Shown: piece after piece, positions 42,719-50,702 of the stretch
Layout of the letters: each line of letters starts with the position of its first letter
Numbering within the stretch: position 1 is the stretch's first letter
Origin: Chryseobacterium cucumeris
GTDB taxonomy: Bacteria; Bacteroidota; Bacteroidia; Flavobacteriales; Weeksellaceae
Assembly (NCBI RefSeq): GCF_001593385.1
Contig: NZ_LUVZ01000012.1
Span: 310,001-374,000, forward strand
DNA: 64,000 bases
Direction: 5' to 3'
Position numbers and translations under genes: made by a program
The notes under the pieces: generated by a model
Told to the model about the DNA's origin: nothing
What the model saw: only the letters and a program-made list of their open reading frames with translations
Databases searched by the model: none

Positions 42719-43088
42719 AAGCAGTCGCAAATTTACGATTTTTTTAATTAACCTCTCTCAGATAGTGTATATGATAATTATCGTAAAAAACTATAAAAGG
42801 GAAGAAAAGGTGTTTCTGGCAGAAATACAAAATCTTAAAATGATAAAATTCCGTGTTGGAAAAGAATTGTTGACGTTTCTGAGTTTTTGTTTTGGTCTTC
42901 AATACTGTGTTTTCTTGGTTTTTTACCCTTTTGTAATTACCTTTTTTGCCCTTTTAACATCCTATTAATTTTAGTTGAAATCAAACTCTGTAAATGTCTA
43001 AATTGAAAGTTAATAAAGAATTATAAATTTTAATAAAATTTTAACCAAATTAAGTTGGTGGGAAATTTCTTTAGTAGTCTTAAATTTA
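42719..43088. promoter_or_regulatory. Divergent hemA-mreB intergenic region
   Basis: About 400 bp without a supported gene. It holds the hemA -7 element (42728-42735), a 10-bp palindrome GATAATTATC (42773-42782) and AT-rich sequence up to the mreB promoter. No tRNA or RNA structure was recognised. Confidence 0.5.
42728..42735 (-). promoter_or_regulatory. -7 promoter element of hem operon (TAAATTTG)
   Basis: Exact TAnnTTTG match on the minus strand with its end 9 bp before the ATG at 42718, giving a near-leaderless transcript. Confidence 0.55.
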
Positions 43089-43096
43089 TATCTTTG
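43089..43096 (+). promoter_or_regulatory. -7 promoter element of mre operon (TATCTTTG)
   Basis: Exact TAnnTTTG match 24 bp before the mreB ATG. Confidence 0.6.
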
Positions 43097-43120
43097 TAAA
43101 CTTAAAATCAGAAGAAAAAT

Positions 43121-44146
43121 ATGAGTTTATTTGATATGTTTACGCAAGAAATTGCGATAGACCTTGGAACTGCTAATACCCTAATCATCCATAATAATAA
43201 AATTGTTATAGATCAACCTTCAATTGTTGCAATTGAACGTTCATCGGGTAAGCCGATTGCCGTCGGAGAGCAGGCCAAGCATATGCAGGGTAAAACTCAC
43301 GAGGATATCAAAACAATCCGTCCTTTGAAAGACGGGGTTATTGCTGATTTCCACGCTTCTGAACATATGATCAAGGAATTTATCAAGAAAATTCCTGGAA
43401 TCAAAGGTAAATTCATTCAACCGGCATTACGAATTGTAATCTGTATCCCTTCTGGTATCACTGAAGTTGAAAAAAGAGCGGTAAGAGACTCTGCTCAGAA
43501 AGTAAACGCAAAAGAAGTAAGATTGATCTACGAACCAATGGCAGCTGCAATTGGGGTTGGGATTGACGTTCAAAAGCCTGAAGGAAATATGATCATCGAT
43601 ATAGGTGGTGGTACTACGGAAATTGCTGTTGTAGCGTTAGGAGGTATCGTTTGTGATAAATCTGTTAAGATTGCAGGAGACGTATTTACCAATGATATTG
43701 CTTATTACTTAAGAACTCACCATAACCTTTATATCGGAGAAAGAACTGCTGAAAGAATCAAAATTGAAGTAGGTTCTGCGGTAGAAGATCTTGATGTAGA
43801 TATCGAAGACATCCCGGTACAGGGTAGAGACCTTATTACAGGTAAGCCAAAAGAAATTATGGTTGGATACAAAGAGATTGCACGTGCATTAGATAAATCA
43901 ATCATCAGAATTGAAGATGCCGTAATGGAAACATTATCTCTTACACCACCGGAATTGGCTGCTGATATTTACAAAACAGGTATTTATCTTGCTGGAGGAG
44001 GAGCGTTATTAAGAGGTCTTGCGGACAGAATTCACAAGAAAACAGGTCTTCCTGTATTTGTAGCTGAAGATCCGTTGAGAGCTGTAGTTCGCGGAACAGG
44101 TATTGCCCTTAAGAATATGGATAAGTTCAATTTCTTAATTAAATAA
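43121..44146 (+). CDS. mreB: Rod shape-determining protein MreB
   Basis: A 341-residue bacterial actin that guides lateral wall synthesis. ATP-binding motifs: IAIDLGTANTLI (phosphate 1), MIIDIGGGTTEIAVVALGG (phosphate 2) and LAGGGALLRGL (adenosine). First gene of mreBCD-mrdA-rodA. Confidence 0.98.
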   Translation: MSLFDMFTQEIAIDLGTANTLIIHNNKIVIDQPSIVAIERSSGKPIAVGEQAKHMQGKTHEDIKTIRPLKDGVIADFHASEHMIKEFIKKIPGIKGKFIQPALRIVICIPSGITEVEKRAVRDSAQKVNAKEVRLIYEPMAAAIGVGIDVQKPEGNMIIDIGGGTTEIAVVALGGIVCDKSVKIAGDVFTNDIAYYLRTHHNLYIGERTAERIKIEVGSAVEDLDVDIEDIPVQGRDLITGKPKEIMVGYKEIARALDKSIIRIEDAVMETLSLTPPELAADIYKTGIYLAGGGALLRGLADRIHKKTGLPVFVAEDPLRAVVRGTGIALKNMDKFNFLIK

Positions 44147-44174
44147 TTTTAACTTTTTACGACTTTATATCTGA

Positions 44175-45029
44175 ATGGGATTTTTGCTGAGATTATTTTC
44201 GAAGAATACTCTTTTCGTCTTCTTTATATTCCTGCAAATTATTGCTCTGGTTTTGATATTCTCAAGAAATGCCATGCAGAGATCCTGGATTGCAGGCCAA
44301 ACGGCTGCGTTCAATTCCTGGGTTTCCGGATATATTGATGAAGGAGTTTCTTATCTGAAGCTAAAACAGATCAACGAAGATCTTGTGGTTCAGAATAAAG
44401 CCCTTATGACTGAACTCTATGGAAAAGACGGAGAGAAAAATCCTGTTTTCAAAAGAGTACACGATACCATTGGTGGCGGGCAGATCTATACTTTTGTTGA
44501 TGGAGAAATTGTTTTCAACAGTATCAACAGAAGAAACAACTATTTTACAATCAACCGTGGCCGTAGAGACGGAGTCTTTCCTCAAATGGGAGTAATGGCG
44601 CCGAGAGGCATAGCGGGAATTGTAATCAATTCTACAGATAGTTATGCATTGGTTCAATCCGTGTTAAGTGTTAACAAGATCAGAATTAATGCAGCACTTA
44701 AAAACTCAGGGTATTTTGGTACTTTAACATGGAATGGAGATAACTCTAGGGTGATGCACCTGGCGGATATTCCGAAATATGTTGCATTGAAAGTAGGTGA
44801 TACGGTTGTTACAGACGGTAAATCTGCTATTTTCCCTAAGGGAGTAACCATTGGTACTATTGCAGGATACTCTGTGGACAATAAAACCGGCTTCTGGGAC
44901 ATTTCCGTAGAGCTGAGTGAAAAAATGGGAGCGTTGAATAAAGTGTATGTAGTGAAGAATCTTAAGAAAGCAGAAGTGCAGAAGATTCAGGATACTATGC
45001 AGGCTGTAATAAAAAAAGAAAATGATTAG
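44175..45029 (+). CDS. mreC: Rod shape-determining protein MreC
   Basis: A 284-residue periplasmic scaffold with one N-terminal membrane helix (FFIFLQIIALVLIFS), a coiled-coil segment (LKLKQINEDLVVQNKALMTEL) and the MreC beta domains (GVFPQMGVMAPRGIAGIV, LKVGDTVVTDGKSAIFPKG). It lies 28 bp after mreB and overlaps mreD by 8 bp. Confidence 0.95.
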   Translation: MGFLLRLFSKNTLFVFFIFLQIIALVLIFSRNAMQRSWIAGQTAAFNSWVSGYIDEGVSYLKLKQINEDLVVQNKALMTELYGKDGEKNPVFKRVHDTIGGGQIYTFVDGEIVFNSINRRNNYFTINRGRRDGVFPQMGVMAPRGIAGIVINSTDSYALVQSVLSVNKIRINAALKNSGYFGTLTWNGDNSRVMHLADIPKYVALKVGDTVVTDGKSAIFPKGVTIGTIAGYSVDNKTGFWDISVELSEKMGALNKVYVVKNLKKAEVQKIQDTMQAVIKKEND

Positions 45030-45528
45030 CAGGACTTTATTTACCGATATATTGATCATGATCTTTCTGGTTGCATTACAAATATTTGTATTGAACAGGA
45101 TTACACTTTTCGGGAAATATACTCCGGTATTATATCCTGTCTTTGTCATGTTCTATCCATTTTTCAGAAACAAATTTCAGTTCCTGGCATTGAGCTTTTT
45201 AATAGGGTTGTCTATTGACGGTTTCCTCTATTCATGGGGGATCAATGCATTTGCAACAACGTTAATCGCTTATTTCAGAACGTTGATCTTCAGGACTTCC
45301 ACAGATACGTCTACGGATTTTTTCTCATTCCAGTCCCTTCAATGGGCGCAGTTTTTGCTGTTTTTATTTTCAAGTATTTTCCTGCATCAGCTTTTAGTAC
45401 AGTATATTGAGTTCTTTAAGTTTAGCAGGTTTTTTGAAATATTATTTAATGTGTTGGTGACAAGTGTAATTTCATTTATCTTTATAGTCATCTACGCATT
45501 AATATTTAAAATCAAACAAAAAGTTTGA
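45022..45528 (+). CDS. mreD: Rod shape-determining protein MreD
   Basis: A 168-residue polytopic protein with about five membrane helices and the MreD core (FLIGLSIDGFLYSWGINAFATTLIAYFR). The position between mreC and mrdA and the overlaps on both sides support the call. Confidence 0.92.
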   Translation: MISRTLFTDILIMIFLVALQIFVLNRITLFGKYTPVLYPVFVMFYPFFRNKFQFLALSFLIGLSIDGFLYSWGINAFATTLIAYFRTLIFRTSTDTSTDFFSFQSLQWAQFLLFLFSSIFLHQLLVQYIEFFKFSRFFEILFNVLVTSVISFIFIVIYALIFKIKQKV

Positions 45529-47570
45529 ACACACGTTATTTAAAAATTTTTTCCATCCTCGTTATTATCGCCCTTATTTTTGTGGCGAGGCTTGCTTATT
45601 TGCAGTTGTTTACAGACCGCTATGCCTTAAATGCGGCTAATACCTCCATCAAAACAGAATATGTTATTCCACAGCGTGGAGTCATTTTTGATAGAAATGG
45701 GAAAATCATGGTGGGTAACCAGCCTGCTTATGAAATTTCGTTTACCCAAGCTTTAATGAAACCTGACTTTGATACACTGGCGTTTTGTAGTTTAATGAAA
45801 ATTACAAAACAGGATTTTATCAATAAAATCAATGTGATCAAAAAGGAAAAATATTATTCTAAGCTGACCCCGATGACTTTTATTAAAGACCTCAGCAGAG
45901 AAGATATTGCAAGAGTTCAGGAAATTATTTTTAAGTATCCCGCATTTAATATTGTATCAAGACCTCAGCGTCAGTATGAAGTTTCAACCTCCGGAAACCT
46001 TCTTGGTTATACCAGTGAGGTGAATGAAAGAGATATTAAAAAAGATTCACTATACTACTTACCGGGAGATTTCATTGGAAAAACAGGGGTTGAAAAATCC
46101 TACGAAAAAGAGCTGCGCGGAGTAAAAGGAGTGAAATACATCCAGAAAGATATCAGATTAAGAAATATTGGCTCCTATAAAAACGGATCTTTGGATAAAG
46201 ACGTGATTACGGGTAAAGATATTACTTTAACCATTGATTACGACCTTCAGAGGACGGCAGAAGAAATGCTGGTTAATAAACACGGCGCAATTGTAGCTTT
46301 AGATCCTAATAACGGAGAAGTTTTAGTAGCTGCAACCGGACCGGATATTGACCCAAACCTTTTTACCGGACCTAATAAATCAAAAAACTTATATGCCCTT
46401 TCAAAAGATACCCTTTATGAAAATAAGCCAACTTTTGATCGTGCACTACAGGCCGGATATCCTCCGGGATCAACATTCAAATTACTGACTGCTTTAGCAG
46501 CAATGCAGATGGGTGTGATGGACGAGAAAACTATTTTTCCTTGTGGAGGGGGATTTTTCTATAAAGGGAAAAGAATTAAAGGCCATGGTGGAGCAGATCC
46601 GCTTATTCCTTCCATTCAGGTTTCCAGTAACTGTTTTTTTACCTACGCCTTTATTGCCATTATCAAAAAATATCCAGGAAATCCTTCAAAAGGTGTTGAT
46701 GAGTGGAAAAAAATCATGAGCAGCTTCGGAGTCGGTGAATTTTTAAATAATGACTTTGCCGTTGGGGCAAGGGGTAGAATACCTTCAGGAGATTTTTACG
46801 AAAAAAGATTTAAAGCTATCATGAAGGCAAGCGGTTCTCAGAGAACTGATTTTAAAAACTGGGATGAAATGTCCACTGGTGCTATTTATAACGGAATGGG
46901 ACAGGGCGATGTTTTGGTAACTCCTATTCAGCTGGCCAATTATGTGGCGGCTATTGCTAATAGAGGATGGTATTATACTCCTCATATTGTAAAAGGAATT
47001 GATGGGAAACCCAATCCGGATCCAAGATTTAAGGTTAAACATAAAACATTAGTTGATCCGAAGCATTTTGAACCGGTATTGAAAGGAATGGAAGCCGTAG
47101 TGTTGAGAGGAACGGCAAGAGGATTGAAATCCAATGACTTTACACAATTAGCAAAAACAGGAACAGCACAGGTGCCGCAAGGGAAGGATAATTCCATTTT
47201 TGTACTTATTGCTCCTGCTGATAAGCCTAAAATTGTTGTAGTAGCTGTAATGGAGCATGCGGGATTTGGTGCTACATGGGCAGGGCCAGCCTGTACAGTG
47301 ATTGCTGAAAAATATATTACCGGTGATTTGAAAAGAGAAAATCTTTACAAAAAAATGATTACCTCGAGTTTCATGCCTGAATATAAAAGACAATGGATTG
47401 CAGATTTGAAGCGTAAAGGACTATATGTTGATCCTAAACCTGATTCCATCAAACAAAAAAGAATAAAGGATAGTCTGGAATTGGTAAAACAACAAAAGGC
47501 TAAGCTGCAAAAGAAAATAGAAGAGGACGCTAAAAAGAATAACACTGCTAAAAAACCTGTAAAGCAATGA
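45525..47570 (+). CDS. mrdA: Penicillin-binding protein 2 (elongasome transpeptidase)
   Basis: A 681-residue class B PBP that crosslinks peptidoglycan during elongation, partner of RodA. One N-terminal helix, a dimerisation domain, then transpeptidase motifs STFK (PPGSTFKLLTAL), SSN (VSSNCFFTYA) and KTG (AKTGTAQVPQ). The start is TTG overlapping the mreD stop (TTGA); no nearby ATG exists. A Lys-rich tail follows the domain. Its stop overlaps rodA by 4 bp. Confidence 0.95.
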   Translation: MNTRYLKIFSILVIIALIFVARLAYLQLFTDRYALNAANTSIKTEYVIPQRGVIFDRNGKIMVGNQPAYEISFTQALMKPDFDTLAFCSLMKITKQDFINKINVIKKEKYYSKLTPMTFIKDLSREDIARVQEIIFKYPAFNIVSRPQRQYEVSTSGNLLGYTSEVNERDIKKDSLYYLPGDFIGKTGVEKSYEKELRGVKGVKYIQKDIRLRNIGSYKNGSLDKDVITGKDITLTIDYDLQRTAEEMLVNKHGAIVALDPNNGEVLVAATGPDIDPNLFTGPNKSKNLYALSKDTLYENKPTFDRALQAGYPPGSTFKLLTALAAMQMGVMDEKTIFPCGGGFFYKGKRIKGHGGADPLIPSIQVSSNCFFTYAFIAIIKKYPGNPSKGVDEWKKIMSSFGVGEFLNNDFAVGARGRIPSGDFYEKRFKAIMKASGSQRTDFKNWDEMSTGAIYNGMGQGDVLVTPIQLANYVAAIANRGWYYTPHIVKGIDGKPNPDPRFKVKHKTLVDPKHFEPVLKGMEAVVLRGTARGLKSNDFTQLAKTGTAQVPQGKDNSIFVLIAPADKPKIVVVAVMEHAGFGATWAGPACTVIAEKYITGDLKRENLYKKMITSSFMPEYKRQWIADLKRKGLYVDPKPDSIKQKRIKDSLELVKQQKAKLQKKIEEDAKKNNTAKKPVKQ

Positions 47571-48796
47571 AATGGACAGAAGGAATAGATAAACTTGGCC
47601 TTGGGCTGTATTTCCTGCTTTGCATTTTTGCCATTGCAAATATTTACAGTGTTGACCAGAAACTAGGAGAGAAGCAATTGGTTTTTTTCTGTATTTCTGT
47701 ATTTGTAGGGCTGGTTATATTCGTAGGAAGAAGCAAATTCTTTGAGAATATGGCTGGTATTATTTACATTGGAGGAGTTTTACTGTTGATAGGTCTTTTC
47801 CCTTTTGGTAAAGAAATTCTGGGCCAGAAAAACTGGTATAAGTTTGGAAGTTTTACCATGCAGCCCGTTGAGTTTGCAAAGATAGGCACTGCTTTGATGC
47901 TGGCTAATTTTGTTTCAAGCCCGGATTTTAATATTAAAAATAAAAAATCTATCTGGACTGCCCTTGCTATTATAGGAATTCCGGCAGCAGTTGTTCTGGC
48001 TATTCCGGATGTAGGTTCTATGCTTGTGTTCATCGCCTTTTTCATCGCATTATATAGAGAAGGATTGAGTGGTCTTTTATTCGGTATAGGATTTATTTTC
48101 GCCGGAGTTTTTCTGATCTCACTGGCGATTCCTCCCATTTATGTTGCAGTAGCAGTTTTAGTGATTGCTGGTGTTTTGATCGCCATGAATTATCATAGAA
48201 TGTCATGGGACGTCATTTCTATTTCAGGAATTGCAGGTTCTATTCTTATATTGTGCGGACTGGCTTTTGGATCACCTTATATTTTAGAAAAACTGCCGAA
48301 ACACCAGAGAGAAAGAATTGAGGTTCTTTATAAGGGTGAAAAGGCATTCAGAGATACTTCCGGGTACAACTTATTATATTCAAAAACAGCCATCGGATCA
48401 GGTGGAATCTGGGGAAAAGGATACCGTGAAGGATCCGTTACCCAAGGGAAATTCGTTCCCGAACAGGAAACAGATTATATCTTTTGTACCGTAGGAGAAG
48501 AATGGGGCTTTGTTGGAAGTGCAGTTCTTATCCTGTGTTATATGGTTTATATCGGAAGAATCTACTATCTGGCAGAACAGCAGAAGTCTACTTTTAACCG
48601 GGTATTTGGATATTGCTTTGCCTCGATTCTGCTGATGCACTTTTCAATCAATTTAGGGATGGTTATGGGGCTTTTCCCAACCGTTGGGATTCCGCTTCCG
48701 TATTTCAGTTACGGAGGAAGTTCTTTATTGGCTTTCTCGATGATGACTTTTATCTTCTTTAAGCTTAATTATTCGGATAAGAATAGTTTGGTGTAA
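47567..48796 (+). CDS. rodA: Rod shape-determining protein RodA (SEDS glycosyltransferase)
   Basis: A 409-residue SEDS polymerase with about ten membrane helices that polymerises lipid II with PBP2. Conserved segments: FTMQPVEFAKIGTALMLANF, AIPDVGSMLVF (catalytic Asp region), GSGGIWGKGYREGSVTQGKFVPEQETDYIF and GIPLPYFSYGGSSLL. It overlaps mrdA by ATGA and ends the operon. Confidence 0.97.
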   Translation: MKWTEGIDKLGLGLYFLLCIFAIANIYSVDQKLGEKQLVFFCISVFVGLVIFVGRSKFFENMAGIIYIGGVLLLIGLFPFGKEILGQKNWYKFGSFTMQPVEFAKIGTALMLANFVSSPDFNIKNKKSIWTALAIIGIPAAVVLAIPDVGSMLVFIAFFIALYREGLSGLLFGIGFIFAGVFLISLAIPPIYVAVAVLVIAGVLIAMNYHRMSWDVISISGIAGSILILCGLAFGSPYILEKLPKHQRERIEVLYKGEKAFRDTSGYNLLYSKTAIGSGGIWGKGYREGSVTQGKFVPEQETDYIFCTVGEEWGFVGSAVLILCYMVYIGRIYYLAEQQKSTFNRVFGYCFASILLMHFSINLGMVMGLFPTVGIPLPYFSYGGSSLLAFSMMTFIFFKLNYSDKNSLV

Positions 48797-48885
48797 AAAA
48801 GGGAGGTTGGAAGCTGAATGATGGAAGTTTATCATTGTTCTGCTGACCAATTCGTTTTCAAAATCAACTTCATCAACACATTTTT

Positions 48886-49467
48886 ATGAAACAATCCTAT
48901 TTCTCAGACGAAGATTTCGAGAGCAAAGATTTCACGCAACTTCCTTTAGAAAAAAGTGAGTATGAAAACTGCACATTCAGAAACTGTAATTTTGAGTATG
49001 GAAACCTATCTGGCTTCAGCTTTACGGACTGTGAGTTTATCGAGTGTAACCTCAGCATGGCAAAATTGATAAAAACAGCATTCCATAACGTGATCTTCAA
49101 AGAATGTAAAATGTTCGGGCTTCAGTTCAATGAATGTAATGCATTCGGACTCTCTTTCAGATTTGATGGAAGTGCTTTACATAATTCCGTTTTTTATCAG
49201 ACATCCATTAAGAAAACAGTTTTCAAAAATACCAAGTTAATTGAGGTCGATTTTAGTGAATGTGATTTATCAAATGCCGTCTTTAGTAATTGTGATCTGT
49301 CAGGCGCTGTTTTTGATGCTACAAACCTCGAAAAGGCTGATTTCCGGACATCGGTAAACTATTCGATAGATCCGGCTTTAAATAAGCTTAAAAAGGCTAG
49401 ATTTTCACTTTCTGAAATCTATGGACTACTGTATAAATTAGATATTGAAGTTGACAAGAACAGTTGA
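48886..49467 (+). CDS. Pentapeptide-repeat protein, Qnr/McbG-like
   Basis: A 193-residue cytoplasmic right-handed quadrilateral beta helix. Repeats of the A(D/N)LxF type run through most of the chain (CTFRNCNFEYGNLSGFSF; SECDLSNAVFSNCDLSGAVF). The C-terminus departs from the repeat and ends with a helix (LSEIYGLLYKLDI) in the same place as the dimerisation helix of Qnr and McbG, which mimic DNA and protect gyrase. Resistance function is not shown. It follows rodA by about 90 bp and may be independent. Confidence 0.82.
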   Translation: MKQSYFSDEDFESKDFTQLPLEKSEYENCTFRNCNFEYGNLSGFSFTDCEFIECNLSMAKLIKTAFHNVIFKECKMFGLQFNECNAFGLSFRFDGSALHNSVFYQTSIKKTVFKNTKLIEVDFSECDLSNAVFSNCDLSGAVFDATNLEKADFRTSVNYSIDPALNKLKKARFSLSEIYGLLYKLDIEVDKNS

Positions 49468-49601
49468 TATCTTCAGTCGTGTATAACTGCTATATTAAAA
49501 TTTCAAAATTAAATCAATAGGAGCGGATTTTAACCGCTTTTCTCTTTAGCTGCTATTCCCATTGGTTTTAGCGAAAACTTGCCAAAAATGAGCACATAAA
49601 A

Positions 49602-49625
49602 AAGCCGTCAGATTTCTGACGGCTT
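49602..49625. terminator. Bidirectional terminator
   Basis: 11-bp perfect arms (AAGCCGTCAGA and its complement) with a 2-nt loop, about 28 bp downstream of the C40 peptidase stop and 135 bp after the pentapeptide gene. Confidence 0.8.
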
Positions 49626-49652
49626 CATTATTTAAATCAATTATTTATAAAA

Positions 49653-50363
49653 TTAAAAATTTGCGGGTGTAGCAAGAGTAGTAGCGGCTAAGTTATTGTA
49701 AGCTTCTCCTTCTTCGTTGATCACTCTTTTTGCGAATCTGAATTTAGGTCCCCAATAAGAATCATTCAGTGAAGAAATCATTACCCCTTTTGATGTTGCT
49801 GCGTGGATAAATTTAATCTCACCCTCTTCAGAAACACTTTCTACAATACCTACGTGAGAAATTCTTCTTCCGTGAGAAAAGAAAATTAAGTCTCCTTTCT
49901 GTAGCTCTCCTTTTTCAACTCTCTCTCCTTCTTGAGCCTGAGAAGCCGCTACTCTAGGTAAGCTAAGCCCTGCTGCTGCTCCGAATACAGAAAGAACAAA
50001 AGCTGAACAATCGATACCGTTTCTGGTTGTTCCTCCATATCTGTAAGGAGTTCCAAGGTATGTTTCAGCTTCTTCAAGGATACCGTCAATGGTTTTATTA
50101 TGTTTGATTGCTTTTGCAATTTCAGAATTCTTAACTGCTTTTTTAGCACTAGCGATAGATGCCGCCTTTTCTGCAAGGAAAGAGTCGATAAGTTTTTGCT
50201 TATCCTGCTCCATTTTTTTGTTATCTATAGAAGCTAGTTTGGCATCTGTTTTGTATTCTTTTGTGTAAGTTGCTGGTTTTGAAACCACATAATTTGTAGC
50301 ACACGATTGCAATGAAACTGTAGTAACTAAAGCAACTAAATAAAACAAAACTCTTTTCTTCAT
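49653..50363 (-). CDS. C40-family (NlpC/P60) lipoprotein peptidase
   Basis: A 236-residue lipoprotein (lipobox LQSC, Cys21) with a helical linker and an NlpC/P60 cysteine peptidase domain that cleaves peptidoglycan stem peptides. The catalytic residues are Cys119 (GIDCSAFV), His170 (ISHVGIVES) and His187 (KFIHAATS). A -7 element lies about 50 bp upstream, and a 10-bp inverted repeat lies further upstream. Confidence 0.92.
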   Translation of the reverse strand: MKKRVLFYLVALVTTVSLQSCATNYVVSKPATYTKEYKTDAKLASIDNKKMEQDKQKLIDSFLAEKAASIASAKKAVKNSEIAKAIKHNKTIDGILEEAETYLGTPYRYGGTTRNGIDCSAFVLSVFGAAAGLSLPRVAASQAQEGERVEKGELQKGDLIFFSHGRRISHVGIVESVSEEGEIKFIHAATSKGVMISSLNDSYWGPKFRFAKRVINEEGEAYNNLAATTLATPANF

Positions 50364-50414
50364 ATATATTTGATTATCCGTGTTAAAAAGGAATATTTAT
50401 TTTCAAAAGCATTA

Positions 50415-50422
50415 CAAAAGTA
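50415..50422 (-). promoter_or_regulatory. -7 promoter element of C40 peptidase gene (TACTTTTG)
   Basis: Minus-strand match to TAnnTTTG 52 bp before the ATG. Confidence 0.45.
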
Positions 50423-50480
50423 GAGATTCCGAACAAAAGACCTCTGATATGATAATTGTCAGGATCTTATTTTAACACAT

Positions 50481-50507
50481 TTTAACATATAATTTACATA
50501 TGTTAAA
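50481..50507. repeat. Inverted repeat upstream of the C40 peptidase promoter
   Basis: Perfect 10-bp arms TTTAACATAT and ATATGTTAAA, 7-bp spacer; a further TTTAACA copy lies just to the left at 50471. It may be an operator. Confidence 0.55.
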
Positions 50508-50514
50508 GAAAAAT

Positions 50515-50551
50515 AAACCGCAACAGCCTGTTTTTGGTAAGTGTGCGGTTT
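50515..50551 (-). terminator. Possible second terminator downstream of glnN
   Basis: AAACCGCA and TGCGGTTT arms around a 21-nt loop with T runs on both strands. The long loop makes it weaker than the hairpin at 50651. Confidence 0.5.
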
Positions 50552-50650
50552 TTTTTATTAAGATTCTTTAACAAACCTAATCGACTTTCTTCTAGAAATC
50601 AGGTTTTGTGACATAAAACTCTAATTTTAAGGGTTGTTAATAAAACAAAA

Positions 50651-50676
50651 AAATTCCCCGGAAAACCGAGGAATTT
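50651..50676 (-). terminator. Terminator after glutamine synthetase gene
   Basis: AAATTCCcCGG pairs with CCGaGGAATTT (one mismatch) around AAAA; T run on the minus strand. Confidence 0.75.
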
Positions 50677-50702
50677 AAACTAATATGGAACTTTACAGGA
50701 CG

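Noticed and set aside
42719..42968. Open frame of 89 codons divergent from hemA
   Set aside because: It begins inside hemA antisense sequence, crosses the hemA promoter and has a composition like intergenic DNA; no family resemblance.
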